A stretch of DNA of 64,000 nucleotides from Budorcas taxicolor (GCF_023091745.1 NC_068922.1:32592501-32656500), one strand, 5' to 3'; counted from the stretch's first letter, positions 10,883 through 22,984 are shown. Notes: generated by a model not told the origin, from the letters alone. Numbers and translations: made by a program.

Positions 10883-11085
10883 AGGGCTTCCTTTGTGGCT
10901 CAGCTGGTAAAGAATCCAGATGCAATTCGGGAGACATGGGTTCAATCCCTGGGTTGGAAAGATCCCCTGGAGAAGGGAAAGGCTACTCACTACAGTATTC
11001 TGGCCTGGAGAATTCCATGGACCATATAGTCCATGGGGTCGCAAAGAGTTGGACATGACTGAGTGACTTTGACTTTCACTTTTGA
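10883..11085 (+). mobile_element. Bov-tA SINE
   Basis: The complete copy runs from 'gggcttcctttgtggctcag' to 'gttggacatgactgagtgactt'. It is inserted in the old antisense L1, in the opposite orientation to the copy near 10.5 kb. Confidence 0.92.
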
Positions 11086-11630
11086 ACTTTTAAGCCTGAT
11101 AACTCCTTTCTGACATATTTCTGCTAATAATTTCACCTTATCTGCTTTTTTTAATCCTACATGGTAGATAGTATTATTATTACTACTACTTTTAAAATCA
11201 ATTCTGTATTTGTTTTGATTTATCCATTTCATAATTCTTGCCTTTGTTCACCATTTCCTTCAAGTATCAAGGATTCTTTCTGATACCATTGTTAGTTTCT
11301 TCCATGAGAACATTCTTGGTGAGAAAGTCTCTTTTTTCTGACAAAAAAAGAAAACTCATTTATGAGAGATAGTTTTGCTTAAAAACAATTTAGGTTGATA
11401 TTTTTTCCGAGCACTGGGATGGTGAATTTTACCATTTTGTGGCTTCTGGCTGTTGAGAAGTCAGTTCTCAGCATGACTGTATACACTTTTTATCCAAGCT
11501 GCTCTGAGATTTTCTCTCTGGTGTTCTGCAATGTCAGTATGCTTTGTCAAGATGCAGATTTCCTTTTTTTTCCTTTTTAATTCTGTTTAGGATTCCTCAT
11601 ATCTCTTAAAATCAGAAGATTTGAGTATTT

Positions 11631-12024
11631 TACCTACCCCAGAAAATTCTCAACCATGATCTCTGAAAGGTTCAAAAACAATAATTAATTTAACATTGTT
11701 AGCTATTCTTTAGAGAAATGGCTGTCCAAAATGTCAAGTTTGCCTTCTTGTCAGACTTGGGAGAAAAGCTACATTACTGCATTTGGATTTTGGTAAAATC
11801 TTCTACTCATTTTATAAGTATTTACCTACCAAGTTAGACAGAAAATTGAGATGTTTTAAAAAGGGTCATAGTACCCAAAATAAATATAAATATAAATAAA
11901 TATATTTATATATATTATTTATTTATTATTATTATAATTTATTTCCCTAAATAAATATAGGGAAAAAGAAACTGTTTCTTAGGTAGGCCAAGATTAATAT
12001 GAGCTCCTCTAAAATGATAAGACT
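11631..12024. other. Unassigned sequence with AT-rich tract
   Basis: Low-complexity (TAAA/TATT)n sequence occupies 11879-11945. I see no other recognisable content. Confidence 0.6.
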
Positions 12025-12200
12025 GGGACTTCCCTGGTGGCCCATTAGTTTAAAAATCCACCTGCCAATGCAGGGAACACAGGTTCAATCACTGGTTGGG
12101 GAACTAAGATCCCATATGCCTCAAGGCCAAGAAGCCAAAACATAAAACAGAAACAATATTGTAACAAATTTAATATAGACTTTCAAAAAATGGTCCCCAT
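12025..12200 (+). mobile_element. CHR-type SINE
   Basis: The head 'gggacttccctggtggccc', 'ggttcaatcactgg', 'ggggaactaagatccc' and the internal A-rich body 'cataaaacagaaacaatattg' are visible, followed by 'agactttcaaaaaatggtcc'. Confidence 0.88.
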
Positions 12201-12324
12201 AAGAATCTTTTAAAAAATACTAGATAAAATGATAAAATTGAGTCAGACTTATCCATATAAACATGCCTTAGAGCTTCATAGTAACACAGAGCATTTACAT
12301 GTAAGGAATTTTTTAAGTGATTGC

Positions 12325-12528
12325 TGGACATGTTCACTCATGTCCAACTCTTTGCAACCCCATGGACTGTAGCCCACCAGGCTCCTCTGTCCATGGGATT
12401 TTCCAGGCAAGAATACTGGAGTGGGTTGCCATTTCCTTCTCCAGAGGATCTTCCCCACCCAGGGACTAAACCCAAGTCTCCCTCACTGCAGGCAGACTTT
12501 TAATCGTCTGAGCCACTGGAGAAGTCCA
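12325..12528 (-). mobile_element. Bov-tA SINE, antisense
   Basis: The reversed tail 'cactcatgtccaactctttg', the core 'gcaagaatactggagtgggt' and the reversed head 'gagccactggagaagtcc' are present. The flanks repeat 'agtgattgctgg' (starting near 12316 and 12528), consistent with a target-site duplication. Confidence 0.92.
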
Positions 12529-13410
12529 GTGATTGCTGGTCACCTTCTGAAAGTATTTTATTAGAGTTCAGTGTCTCAGCTGGGACTGGGCAGTGTGAAG
12601 TGTTGGGACTGTACTGTGAGTTGAGACATGTTTTCAACAGGAAATGAGCAAAAAGAGTAGATAGGATTCTGGTCCATAAATGAGCTAGGAGAAGTGTGAT
12701 AAGTACATATGTATTCAATTGTTTATCAGGAAGAGCATTTATAAATTTATATTTCACATGTTAACCAAATGGAGGATTGACGTAGATAATCTCTTAATAA
12801 TTTATATCTGGGTTTAGTCAGATGCTTGTGTAGTTCTATTTATATGCAGATGTGTCCTTTTCTGAGACTTTATATGCTTTTAACAGCTTACAATCAATAT
12901 CTTGTTTGCCTTCCCCATCCATTTACATTTGTCTGTGGAAAGAGAATGAATCTGCTTCTCTCCTGATGGCTAGAGTATGCCCTGAATTCTTTATCAATTT
13001 CCCATCACTACCTAAAAAACTAATTTGGCCTTTTACTATGGTTATTCCTTCTAAGAGGAAATATGTTCTATTTAAATCAGGAAAACCCTTCAGTGAAGTT
13101 AGTGAAAATATCAACTTAAACACAGGCTTTCCTTCTGATAACCCATAATATGATAAGTACAGAGCTAACCATGTTTTTCCCTTTGCTTAAAAGCTTGACA
13201 TATAAATAGCAATATTCTGCTCCTTGAAAGGGCCAAAAAAATCAAGGAAATTAACCAAGGCAGAACTACTGTTCATGCTTCTGATAAAAGTCAAGAAACA
13301 AAATGGATAAGCTCCAAGGATATTTTTGTTAACCCCTTTCGTGTCCTTTCTATGAACATATATCTGATACAAGATCATTATTATCTTTTTAAGGAAGAAC
13401 AGATTCATTT
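12529..13410. other. Unassigned sequence
   Basis: No repeat family is recognised. A 98-codon + frame (12852-13148) shows no domain or splice context. Confidence 0.45.
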
Positions 13411-13615
13411 GGGGCTTCCCTTGTGGCTCAGTCAGTAAGGAGACCACCTGCAATGCAAGAGACCTGGATTTGATCCCTGGGTCAGGAAGATCCCCTGGAG
13501 AAGGAAATGGCAACCCACTCCAGTATTCTTGTCTGGGAAATCCCATGGACAGAGAAGCTTGGTGGGCTATAGTCCATGGGGTTGCAAGAGTTGCACTTAA
13601 CGACTAAACCACCCA
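13411..13615 (+). mobile_element. Bov-tA SINE
   Basis: The complete copy runs from 'ggggcttcccttgtggctcag' to 'gttgcaagagttgcacttaacgac'. The flanks repeat 'agattcatttggg' and 'agattcatttt', consistent with a target-site duplication of about 10 bp. Confidence 0.93.
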
Positions 13616-13919
13616 CCCCAGATTCATTTTAGAAATTGTAATGTGATTCTAAGCCTTGTAGAAAAAAAAAAAATGAAAACTCGTTTTAATCTTCCAAAAT
13701 GTCAAGCTACTCACTAAGACTTTCCCTTGACTCTGAAACTAGACACAGATTGAACAAAAATGCCACATATATTCTATTTGAAATAAGATTTAAAATTTTA
13801 AATATGGCACTAATCATATTTGTCACCCCTAGAAGTTTCCTCTTGCTCCTTTGTTATCCTTTCTTCTCATCCCTCCTGATACCCTGAGACATGTTTTGAT
13901 TGATTGTGGTAGTTCCATA

Positions 13920-13969
13920 TAGTTACAAAAGTTAAGTTAGTTAATTAATTAGTTACAAAAGTTAAGTTA
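13920..13969 (+). repeat. Two-copy direct repeat, 30-bp period
   Basis: The identical 20-mer tagttacaaaagttaagtta occurs at 13920-13939 and 13950-13969, separated by a short TTAA-rich linker. This looks like slippage. I see no function. Confidence 0.9.
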
Positions 13970-14174
13970 CCAAACTGTACTCTGTGTGTTTGCACATATG
14001 CACTACTTATGCTTCAATACAACTGATAAAAGTAAAAATACAAAGATAAGTTTTCAAGAACTTATTGGAAACAGAAACTCATTTGGTGTTATATTTCAAA
14101 GCAATAGGTAATCCAACCAAAATAAATGTTTTAACACCATTGAAACAAAGATGACTTGTGTCAGCCCCTTCCTA

Positions 14175-14396
14175 CTGCTGCTGCTGCTAAGTCGCTTCAG
14201 TTGTGTCCAACTCTGTGCGACCCCATAGATGGCAGCCCACCAGGCTCTGCCGTCCCTGGGATTCTCCAGGCAAGAACACTGGAGTGGGTTGCCATTTCCT
14301 TCTCCAATTCGTGAAAGTGAAAAGTGAAAGTGAAGTCGCTCAGTCGTGTCCAACTCTCAGCGACCTCATGGACTGCAGCCCACCAGGCTCCTCCTA
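14175..14396 (-). mobile_element. BOV-A2 SINE, antisense, 5'-truncated
   Basis: The copy begins with the (CTG)n 3' tail and one full Bov-A monomer. The linker 'gtgaaaagtgaaagtgaagt', diagnostic of the dimeric BOV-A2, follows. The second monomer stops after 'caccaggctcctcc'. Confidence 0.93.
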
Positions 14397-14399
14397 ATC

Positions 14400-14725
14400 C
14401 TATCTATAAGCATATCTTTCTGTTAGGCTACATGATGCTGTGCTTGTTTGTTTGTTTGTTTTTTAATCTCATTAGAGTGTAACATTTTAGGTAATACTAT
14501 TTATTTATTAAAATATGTATGTATACAAACACACACACATATATGTATTTGTGTATTTATTTGAGAACCTATTTGTTAGTAGGCAGTGTGCAATTCTAAA
14601 GATACATAAAGAGATGATCTAGATAATATATTTTATGCAAGGGGGTCATCATGCTCCCAAAGACAGAAGAGAGGAATATTTGTTGCAAGAACAGAAAATA
14701 GTTTAATATAACTGGATGTTTTTGT
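14400..14725. other. Unassigned AT-rich sequence
   Basis: It contains a (GTTT)n run near 14448 and an ACACAC/ATAT stretch at 14524-14545, with no identifiable gene. Confidence 0.5.
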
Positions 14726-14729
14726 TCAG

Positions 14730-15690
14730 TCATTCAGTTGTGTCCGACCCTTTATGACCCCGTGAACTGCAGCACGCCAGGCTTCCCTGTCTTTCACTGT
14801 CTCCCGGAGCTTGCTAAAATTCATGTCCATTGAGTTGATGATGCCATCCAGTGACCTCATCCTCCACTGCCCCCTTCTCCTCCTGCCCTCAATCTTTCCC
14901 AGCATCAGGGTCTTTTCCAATGAGTCAGTTCTTTCCATCAGGTGTCTAAATTATTGGAGCTTCATCATCATTCCTTCCAGTGAGTATTCAGGGTTGATAT
15001 CCTTTAGGATTGACTGGTTTGATCTCCTTGGTATCCAAGGGACTCTCAAGAGTCTTCCCCAGCACCACAGTTCAAAAGCATCAATTCTTCAGCACTCAGC
15101 CTTCTTTATGGTCCAACTCTCACATCCATACATGACTACTGGAAAAACCATAGCTTTGACAGTACAGACCTTTGTTGGCAAAGTGATATTTCTGCTTTTT
15201 AATATGCTGTCTAGGTTTGTCATAGCTTTTCTTCCAAGGAGCAAATGTCTTTTAATTTCATGGCTGTAGTCACCATCTGCAGTGATTTTGGAGCCCAAGA
15301 AAATAGTCTGTCACAGTTTCCATTTTTTTCCCATCTATTTGCCATGAAGGGATGGGACCAGATGTGATTTGTATTCTCTTCTCCAGTGGACCACATTTTA
15401 TTGGAATTCTCCACCATGACCCGTCCGTCTTGGGTGGCCCTACATGGCATGGCTCATAGTTTCATTAAGTTACACAAAGCTGTGATCCATGTGATCATTT
15501 TGATTAGTTTTCTGTGGTTGTGGTTTTCATTTTGTCTGCCCTCTGATGGATGAGGATAAGAGGCTTGTGCAAGCTTCCTGATGGGACGGACTGGCTGTGG
15601 GGAAAACTGGGTCTTGCTCTAGTGGGCAAGACCATGCTCAGTAAATCTTTTATTCAATTTGGGGCTGTGTTCCCTTCCTGTAATAACTGG
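14730..15690 (-). mobile_element. BovB LINE 3' part, antisense, with internal deletion
   Basis: The 3' tail starts at 'tgttcagtcattcagttgtg'. The ORF2 C-terminus is visible but broken into frames of 69 codons (15089-15298) and 70 codons (14726-14938). Past about 15350 the text jumps from the 'gggatgggaccagatg' region to 'cttgggtggccctacatggcatgg' and 'tgccctctgatggatgaggat', which lie much further 5' in BovB. A large internal segment is therefore missing. It ends near 'gctgtgttcccttcctg'. Confidence 0.88.
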
Positions 15691-18441
15691 ATAAGAGACC
15701 CCAATAACTAGTTTCTATTTTTTTAAGTTTTTTAAACTTTAAACCCGGCATTTCTTGTAATTCAGTTTTGGTGGCAACCATGTGATGAATGAGGCATCAA
15801 GGTCTACATTGTGCAGATTCCTCTTGATAGTATTGTTGCGTTATCAAGACCAACTCCGCCCTCCCCCAAATAGCTGTTGTTTTCACAGCTCAACAGCTTT
15901 GCTTGAACTGGGTTGGTTTATCAGAAAATGGGTCAAGAGTGGTAAGAATGTCTAAGAATCTGTATATGCTGAGGCTGACTGGTATTGATAAGCCAAGGAA
16001 AACCCTTCCTTGTGCAAATGGCAGGTGTAATCAGATGACGATCTGCGTGATATTTGGAGATGAACTTTTAGACTTATATAAATATCCCCTGGGAAGAATA
16101 AATATGTTATGGTGAATTTGGCACTTTCTAGCCTTACGTTTTTTTCTCCACAATCAAAACTATTGTCTTTAATCAGATTGAGTTGTTTTTTTTTTTTTAA
16201 GTAGCATAGAACAACTCAGAATGTAAGTATTGGGGTAGAACAAAGTGTGTTACAGTATTCATGTTCATTTCAACAAGAACTCTGGTAGAGTTGCCTGCCT
16301 ATAAAGCTTTTCAGTTAATTTTGAGCTTTCTCTGAAAGGCACGTAGCATGTTGAATATAGAATAGGCATTTTAAAATAGAACAAACTGAGCATTTTGACC
16401 ATCAGTTTTAATAGGAAATGTTTTGAGAGGAGATTCTTCTAATTCATAGTGGGAGTAGAGATGGAGGTGGGGAAAAGATTTCCTACTTGATATGATTTTT
16501 AAAGATTTATTAAAAATAAATCCACTGTGTCGTATATTGAACATCATCAGTTCAATCCTATTATGGTTTGGTCAAGAAAACAAACACCACTTTCAATATT
16601 TCATAGAGGGAGGAATCTAGTACTGGGAATTAGAAATTTACAAAATGTAAAGGAGCTAAAGAAATGAAGTCAGAGAAAACTACCAGTTTTCAGGTTTGCT
16701 AGTAGCTTTAGGGGAATTAAGAAGTTGCTCGTTGTGGTTATAAAAATACTTTCAACATGTGGACCCCCAAGTAGATCTCAGCGACTTGTAGCGTTTCTTG
16801 AGCCACACTTTGAGAACTGCTGACCTATTTTACTGGAAAACCTCTTGATGGCTGATGGTAGAGCAATATTATGGCTTCTCTCCTGCTTTCTGCGTCTCAC
16901 ACAAGTGCCTTTCTTTGGGGAAATCCAGCTGGGTTCCTTACTGGCAGAAGTTCTATAGACGTAATTCCCAGGCATCCATGCCCTTTGATGTGTGGGAGAG
17001 TACGGGGAGTGGCATGGAACTAAACAGGCAGCAGGTAATCCAACACAACATTTTGTTGCAGGAAGGGGGACCCCTTTCAGGGCCTGAGAGTTGGCTCCTG
17101 TCTAACAGTCTGAAATGAATTGTTCAAGGAGGCATATATGCTGACAAAGCAAGAGACTTTTTGGGAAGGGGTGCCCAGGTGGAGAACAGGAGGGTCAGGA
17201 AACCCAGGGGAACTGCTCTGCCATGTGGCTGCCAGTCTCAGTTCTTATGGTGGTGGGATTAGTTTCTGAGTTGTCTCTGGCTAGTTTTTCTGACTCAGGG
17301 TCCTTCCAGATGGCACATGCATGGCTCAACCAAGATAGATTCCAGTGAGGAGGATTCTGGGAGGTTGGTAGGACAGGTGGGCTGGAGTCTCCTTTTGATT
17401 TTTCCAAATTTGTCTAGTTGATGGTGGCTTGTTAGTTCCATGTTCCTTACCAGGAACTCTTGTCATAAAAAAACTCACGCAAATGGTTATTGTTGTCCCT
17501 AGTCAGAGGGGGTGGTTTCAGTCAGTATTTCCCCTAACAATTTTATTTAAAAGCCATGAAAATCTACCGAGTGTGACACTAGAGCGTCTGCATGAAGGGT
17601 CATTTCTATGAGGGTAGGGGCCTTGCAATTTCATGAATTTCCCAAAGCCCTACCCAGTTATACCCTTTGTCTCAGTCTTTGACAGATATAAAGCTATGAA
17701 ATGAAGACCTAATAAATCTTTGACTATTTTCACCAAAAATTGTCAATAGATTTATCTCTCCTGAAATGCTATTTTTCTGTGTACATATCTATGTATGTGC
17801 TGCAGACACACCTCAAAAGCACTGAGATCTACTTAGAGCCCCACAAATTCTGATCCTACTCGGAGAACCATAGCATCAGTGAGCCCAGAATATTAGCCAT
17901 CAACCTATAAGGCTTGACTGTAGAATAACCTTTTAAGCATCATAAAAATCTACAGTGTTCTTAGATCATTTTTAGTGAATCAATAAGTTTAACAGAGTAT
18001 TTCAGAATGAAAATGAATATTATACCTTCTATGAAGAATGTTCCAAAGGATAAGAGTTAGATACTACCTTGAAAATTTTTAAGCGAGTTATAGTAAAAGA
18101 AGAGTAGAACACACATGGTGAATTAATTTACATTGTCTGTTCATTAATAGTCTGCTAATTAAGTTTTCCCTTCTTTGGTAGATAGGTTGAGAAATGTCAG
18201 CTTAATTTCAAATTTGAACAAGATCTTAGAAACCATTTCAAGCATACTTTGCTAAGCCAGCAGTTTTAGTAGGAAAGTATAAATGTGAACCTTCAGCAAT
18301 AATTTATTCATGGTGAACAAAGCAGAGTCTCACTAATAAATAAAACCTAATCAGCCAGCCAGAACAGTGCTGTTTCGTTTCTGTTAATCATTGCCTGCCC
18401 TCTACCAGTAAAGAAAAATTAGACCGAGATTTGTGGATAAT
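15691..18441. other. Long stretch with no confident repeat
   Basis: About 2.7 kb with few recognisable elements. A possible MER5-like end lies at 16785-16826 ('gccacactttgagaactgctg'). Poly-T occurs near 16188. Frames of 60-87 codons occur but none is gene-like. This is the longest repeat-poor block in the window. Confidence 0.45.
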
Positions 18442-18560
18442 GGTGAAGGAAATGGCAGCCCACTCCAGTATTGTTGCCTGGAAAATCCCATGGACAGAGG
18501 AGCCTGGCAGGCTGCAGTCCATGGGGTCACAAAGAGTTGGACACGACTGAGCGACTTTAC
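18442..18560 (+). mobile_element. Bov-A monomer, 5'-truncated, with target duplication
   Basis: Only the Bov-A part is present: 'gaaggaaatggcagcccact' to 'gttggacacgactgagcgac'. It is flanked by tttgtggataat (18430-18441) and tttgtggacaat (18561-18572), a 12-bp target-site duplication with one mismatch. Confidence 0.92.
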
Positions 18561-18983
18561 TTTGTGGACAATAGTTGGCCCTTGAAAGGGCTACTTAGAC
18601 CATATACATGTGTGGGTTAATTCTCTCTAACATGTATGGCTTTATATTCAGAAGTACTGTTGCTTGCAGAGCATACTTGGTATTTTCTCAACACAAAGGC
18701 ACCTGACAAAATCATCAGAGATTCTTATACATATAAAATGTTACTAGGTTCCCACTCCATGTAAATGCCAAGAACCAAATGAACTTATACAACCAAACAA
18801 GAATAAATTGTGTTTATTTTTTCCATATGCACTTAGACAAATTGCAAAAATAAATGTTCAGAAATATAAATTTGCCGAAGATTGACCCATATACCTTGGA
18901 TATAAAATGAAGCTTTTTCTCCAAACACCCCTCAGAAAAGAGAGTGTCACCTTATATTTAACACTTCTGGTACAGGGAGTACT

Positions 18984-19248
18984 TTTTAAAAGGTTTATTT
19001 CTTTAGTTTTTGGCCGTGCTGAATCTTCACTGCTGCTCAGGCTTTTTCTCTGGTTGCAGTGCTCAGGCTTCTCGTTGCCATGGCTTCTCTTGTTGCAGAG
19101 CTTGGACACTGGGTGTGCAGACCTCAGTAGTCATGGTGCATGGGCTTAGTTGCTCTGCAGCATATGGGATCTTCCCAAACCAGGGATTGAGCCTATGTCT
19201 TCTGCATTGGCAGGTAAATTCTTTACCACTGAGCCACCAGAGAAACAC
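18984..19248 (-). mobile_element. Long CHR-type SINE, antisense
   Basis: The T-rich reversed tail leads to 'ttggccgtgctgaatcttc', 'ttctcgttgccatggcttc', 'gcagcatatgggatcttccc' and the reversed head 'gagccaccagagaaac'. Confidence 0.87.
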
Positions 19249-19831
19249 AAGCACATCCTGAATTACTGTATTTTGAGTAACAAGACATTGTTTGCTGAAG
19301 GTGCATTGGCCTGAATCAGTCTTATTGGGGGGTGTTTATATAAGTCACCTGATCAATTGGACTTAAAATTTTAAAGAGAAATTTAATATTTATTTCTGGG
19401 AATATGACCTCACAGTGATAAATACGGACTATGGTGAACCTAAAGATTCCAAAAAGTACTGTTTCCAAACACTTGGAAAGGAGTAAGAAGAGTCTGTGTT
19501 TCCACTGATAATCATGAGACGTGTGTAAACCTTGTAGAAGGTTGATTTATGAAATCTGAACAAGGGTTTGGAAAGAGGGATACTTGTTTTTGTATTAGTT
19601 TATATATGATATGATATTTAAATAGTGTAGTGTAAAACTAAAATTTCCATAGACAATTCCAGGGGGACAAGTAATGCTACCTGCTCTAACAAATTAGCAT
19701 AGAGATCTCATTGGTCTAACAGGGTAAAGATTAATTTCTCATGTTTGTCACAATCCAACATCCACTGAGTGGCTCTCCTCTGAGCATTGACATGGAGGTG
19801 CAGACTCCGTTTTGCAATACTGTCATCATTT
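19249..19831. other. Unassigned sequence
   Basis: I see no recognised repeat or gene. Confidence 0.5.
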
Positions 19832-19895
19832 TTTAATTTTTTATTGAAGTATAATTGTTGTGTTAATTTCTGCTGTTCAGCAAAGTGATTCAGTT

Positions 19896-19926
<31 letters not shown>

Positions 19927-20830
19927 TATTCTTTTTTAATATATTCTTTTCCATTATGGTTTATCACAGGATATTGAATATAGTCCCCGGTGCTTGTTGA
20001 ACCTTGTGGGACCTTTTTCTTTATCCATTCTATGTATAAGAGCTTACATCTGAGAACTCCAACTTCCCACTCATTTCTGCCCCAATCCCTTCCCCCTTGG
20101 CAACTACAAGTCTGTTTTCTGTGTTCGTAAGTCTGCTTCTGTTCCATAGATAAGTTCATTTGTGTCATAGTTTAGGTTCCACATGTAAATGATATCATAT
20201 GATATTTGTCTTTCTCTTATTTACTTCACTCAGTGTAATAATCACTAGTTGCATCATGTTGCTGCAAATGGCATTAGTTTGTTCTTTTTATGGCTGAGTA
20301 GTATTCCATTGTATCTGTTAACCACATCTTCTTTATTTTTCATCTGTTGATGGACATTTAGGTTGCTTCCATGTCTTGGCTATTGTAAACAGTGCTGCTG
20401 TGAACATAGGGATCCATGTATCTTTTTAAATTATTTTGCCTGGTTATATTCCCAGGAGTGGGACTGCTGAATCATATGGTAATGATATCTTTAGTTTTCT
20501 GAGAAGCCTCCATACTATTTTCCATAATGGCTGCACCAACTTACATTCCCACAAACAGTGTAGGAAGGTTTCTTTTTATCCACACTCTCTCCAACATTTG
20601 TTATTTGTACACTTTTTAATGATGACCATTCTGACCAGTGTAGGTAGTACCTTATTGTGGTTTGGGTTTGCATTGCTCTAATAATTAGCAGGATAGAGCA
20701 TCTTTTCATGTGTCTGTTGGGCATCTGTATTTCTTCTTTGGAGATATCTCTAGGTCTTCTGCCTATTTTCCAGTTGGGTTGTTTATTGCTTTATTGTTGA
20801 GTTGTATGAGCTGTTGAGGAACTGAGTTTG
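19832..20830 (-). mobile_element. L1 3' end, antisense, about 1 kb
   Basis: The reversed L1 3' end starts at 'tttttattgaagtataattg'. Landmarks include 'cagcaaagtgattcag', 'ccattatggtttatcacagg', 'gtctgcttctgttccata', 'gctgagtagtattccattg' and 'ggctgcaccaacttacattc'. A (TA)n(CA)n tract lies within it at 19896-19926. It abuts a + strand L1 3' end. Confidence 0.9.
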
Positions 20831-20834
20831 CTAG

Positions 20835-21545
20835 CCACTGAAATAGAGCTTCCATATGATCCAGCAGTCCCACTCCAAGGCATGTATCTGGATAAAAACA
20901 TGATTTGAAAGGATACATGCACCCCAAAGTAGCCAAGCCATAGAAGCAATCTAAATGTCCATCGGTAGATGAACAGATAAAGATGTGGTGCATACATACA
21001 ATGGAATATTACTCAGCCATAAAAGAGAGTCGAATAAGGCCGTATGCAGCAACGCGGATGGACGCAGAGAGTGTTAAGTGAAGTAAGTCAGACAGAGAAA
21101 GGCAAATATCATCTGATATCTCTCACCTGTGGAATCTAATTTTAAACATGATGTACATGAACTTATTTACAAAACAGAAACAGGCTCACAGACTTAGAGA
21201 ATAAATTTAAGATTATGGGGGAAGAGAGGGAGGAATATGTTGGGAGTTTGGGATTGACATGTATACATTGCTATATTTAAAATAGGTAACTGAGAAAGAA
21301 TGGATACATGTATATGTATAGCTGAGTCCCTTCACTACTCACCTGAAATTATCACCATATTGTTAAGCAAGTATACCTCAATACAAAAAAAAAAGTTATA
21401 AAAAATGTCTTTAAAGAAAATAGATAACCAACAAGGACCTACCATATCGCCCAGGGAATTCTGCTCAATATTCTGTCATAACCTAAATGGAAAAAGAATA
21501 GATACATGCATATGTAAAAATAAATAAAACATAATAAAATACAAA
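20835..21545 (+). mobile_element. L1 3' end, sense
   Basis: Sense L1 landmarks are 'atatgatccagcagtcccact', 'tacaatggaatattactcag', 'agtaagtcagacagagaaag', 'acagaaacaggctcacagac', and the terminal 'cctgaaattatcaccatattg' with an A-rich tract near 21390. A further L1-like stretch continues to about 21545. It forms an inverted pair with the antisense copy to its left. Confidence 0.87.
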
Positions 21546-22150
21546 GGCCCCCCAAAATAAATACTTTTTAAAAAATATAAAGTGTTAGCAGTTTTAAAAA
21601 AAATCCACCTTGCTTTAGTGATGAGGCACCTGATGCCAGATTGGTGGTGGGAATGGGGGTTAGTGGAGACCTCGCCTTTCCAGACCACCTGTGTGCTGCT
21701 TGTGTTTACACTGTCCACCCTCAGTAGTGATCCAGGTCAGTTATCCATCTGCTGTCCTGCCCTACCTCTTTCCAAAAGGCTGTGTCTTCTCCTCTTGGCC
21801 CAGGAGCTGGTGTCCAGTGCCAACAGCTCTGTTGGAAAGCCCTGGTTTATGTACAGTGCAGTCTCTCTTGCTTTAACCTTAACTCTTTGGTGCCAGTGCT
21901 TTCTTCCATGGGCCTGTGAAGTATATGATCACCTTCTCCTTAAGACCTATTATCTTCTGGGCTAAAGACCCCTAAGTCCTCATACGATACGTTTTTGTGC
22001 CCTTCTGCTGATCGTTCCTATCTGAACGTGCTATAAATACAGCTCTTCCAAAGTAGAGCACACATTGAATTAAATACTTTCATTGTGATCTAGTCAAGCA
22101 CTAAATCAAATGGACTCAGAAGGCGCGAGGAATGGTGACGAAGTGAAGGT
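21546..22150. other. Unassigned sequence
   Basis: No repeat family is recognised. A 127-codon + frame (21582-21965) is leucine-rich without a recognisable domain or regulatory context. Confidence 0.45.
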
Positions 22151-22677
22151 TGTTGGGGAGGAAAAGCTTTTCCTGTTCCCTCTTCGAGTTTTCCTCTGGG
22201 GACCTGCAAATTAAACTGGCATCAGACAGACTAACAGGAGAAAAGGCATCCAGTTTTATTAATGTCACATGCATGAGAGTTCACAGAAAAGAGGTGAAAC
22301 TCAAAGAACTGGTTAGACCCAGGGGCTTGTGTACCATTTTCATCAAAGGAAAGGAAGTTCGGGCTCCAAACAAAATAGAAAATGACTCGGAAATATATAG
22401 GGAACATCAGTGGAAGATAAGGGCTATTTTAGTTAGGTTTGTTTGTATAGACTCGGCTTGGGGCCAAGTGCCCACCTCTGGGAATGAGTTTCCCTCCTGT
22501 TCCTCGTTTGGGAGAGGAAGACACCTTCATGAGGAAAAAGTACACCCTGAACTTGGGCAGATAAGGGGAGAGCAGAAAACCAAACCTTACTGCTTCTACT
22601 GATGCTGAATTGCCTTCATCTCAAAGTAATCCTGACAAAGAGGCTTATTTTGGAGCAGCATACTCTGACCCCCTTCT
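22151..22677 (+). mobile_element. Solo LTR of an old endogenous retrovirus, tentative
   Basis: The segment starts 'tgttggggaggaaaagc' and ends near 'gcagcatactctgacccccttc'. A second copy of the same family at 31281-31836 shares both ends and the 'aacaggagaaaaggca...ttttattaat' region. Length (about 530 bp) and TG start fit an ancient ERVL-class LTR such as MLT2, but I cannot confirm the name. 'aggt' flanks both sides and may be a remnant of the target duplication. A 150-codon frame inside (22150-22602) is taken as chance. Confidence 0.6.
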
Positions 22678-22856
22678 AGGTATAATCTGATGCCTCCCCC
22701 ACTGCCCCCAGCCTCCCAACTCCAGTTATTCCATACTGCTTTCCTCTGGGGGCATAAGTCCTCAGCCTCTCATAACCACCTTCAAAATCGTGCTCCAAAT
22801 CTCTCTTCAGATGACCACATCATGAACTAGGATTCTTGAGGCTCTCTTGTTTTGTG

Positions 22857-22984
22857 GGATGTTTTTTATTTTTGGCCACGCCTTGCAGCATGTGGAATCT
22901 TAATTCCCTGACCCAGGGATTGAACCCGTGCGCACTGCAGTGGAAACTTGGAGTCCTAACAACTGGACTACCAGGAAAGTCCCA
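22857..22984 (-). mobile_element. CHR-type SINE, antisense
   Basis: 'gttttttatttttggccacg' (reversed tail), 'ttaattccctgacccaggg', 'attgaacccgtgcgcactg' and the reversed head 'ctaccaggaaagtccc' are present. Confidence 0.87.

Larger units (their letters stand above)
7990..11630 (-). mobile_element. Old L1, long antisense copy with three younger insertions
   Basis: The sequence tracks the reverse complement of L1 for about 3 kb. Landmarks include 'ataacatgagatagaga', 'ggtctgtttctggactct', 'atatctctccgttaattcag', 'tttgttcctaagtat', 'gctaatgtatagaaatgtag' and 'tattgggataaacaacctg', all typical of ORF2 read backwards. Later, 'ctgttgagaagtcagttctcagc' and 'ggtgttctgcaatgtcagtatg' are typical of upstream L1M/HAL1 sequence. 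It is heavily eroded and carries a BovB tail and two Bov-tA copies, all younger. Exact ends and subfamily are uncertain. Confidence 0.72.

Noticed and set aside
11879..11945. AT-rich tract as a replication origin or matrix attachment site
   Set aside because: It is simple (TAAA/TATT)n low-complexity sequence. Composition alone does not support a functional claim.
21582..21965. 127-codon + ORF with hydrophobic stretches
   Set aside because: Leucine-rich translation of pyrimidine-rich DNA, with no family recognised and no conserved context.
22150..22602. 150-codon + ORF
   Set aside because: It coincides with a probable LTR. LTRs of this type do not normally encode proteins, and the same region of the second copy at 31.3 kb is not open.
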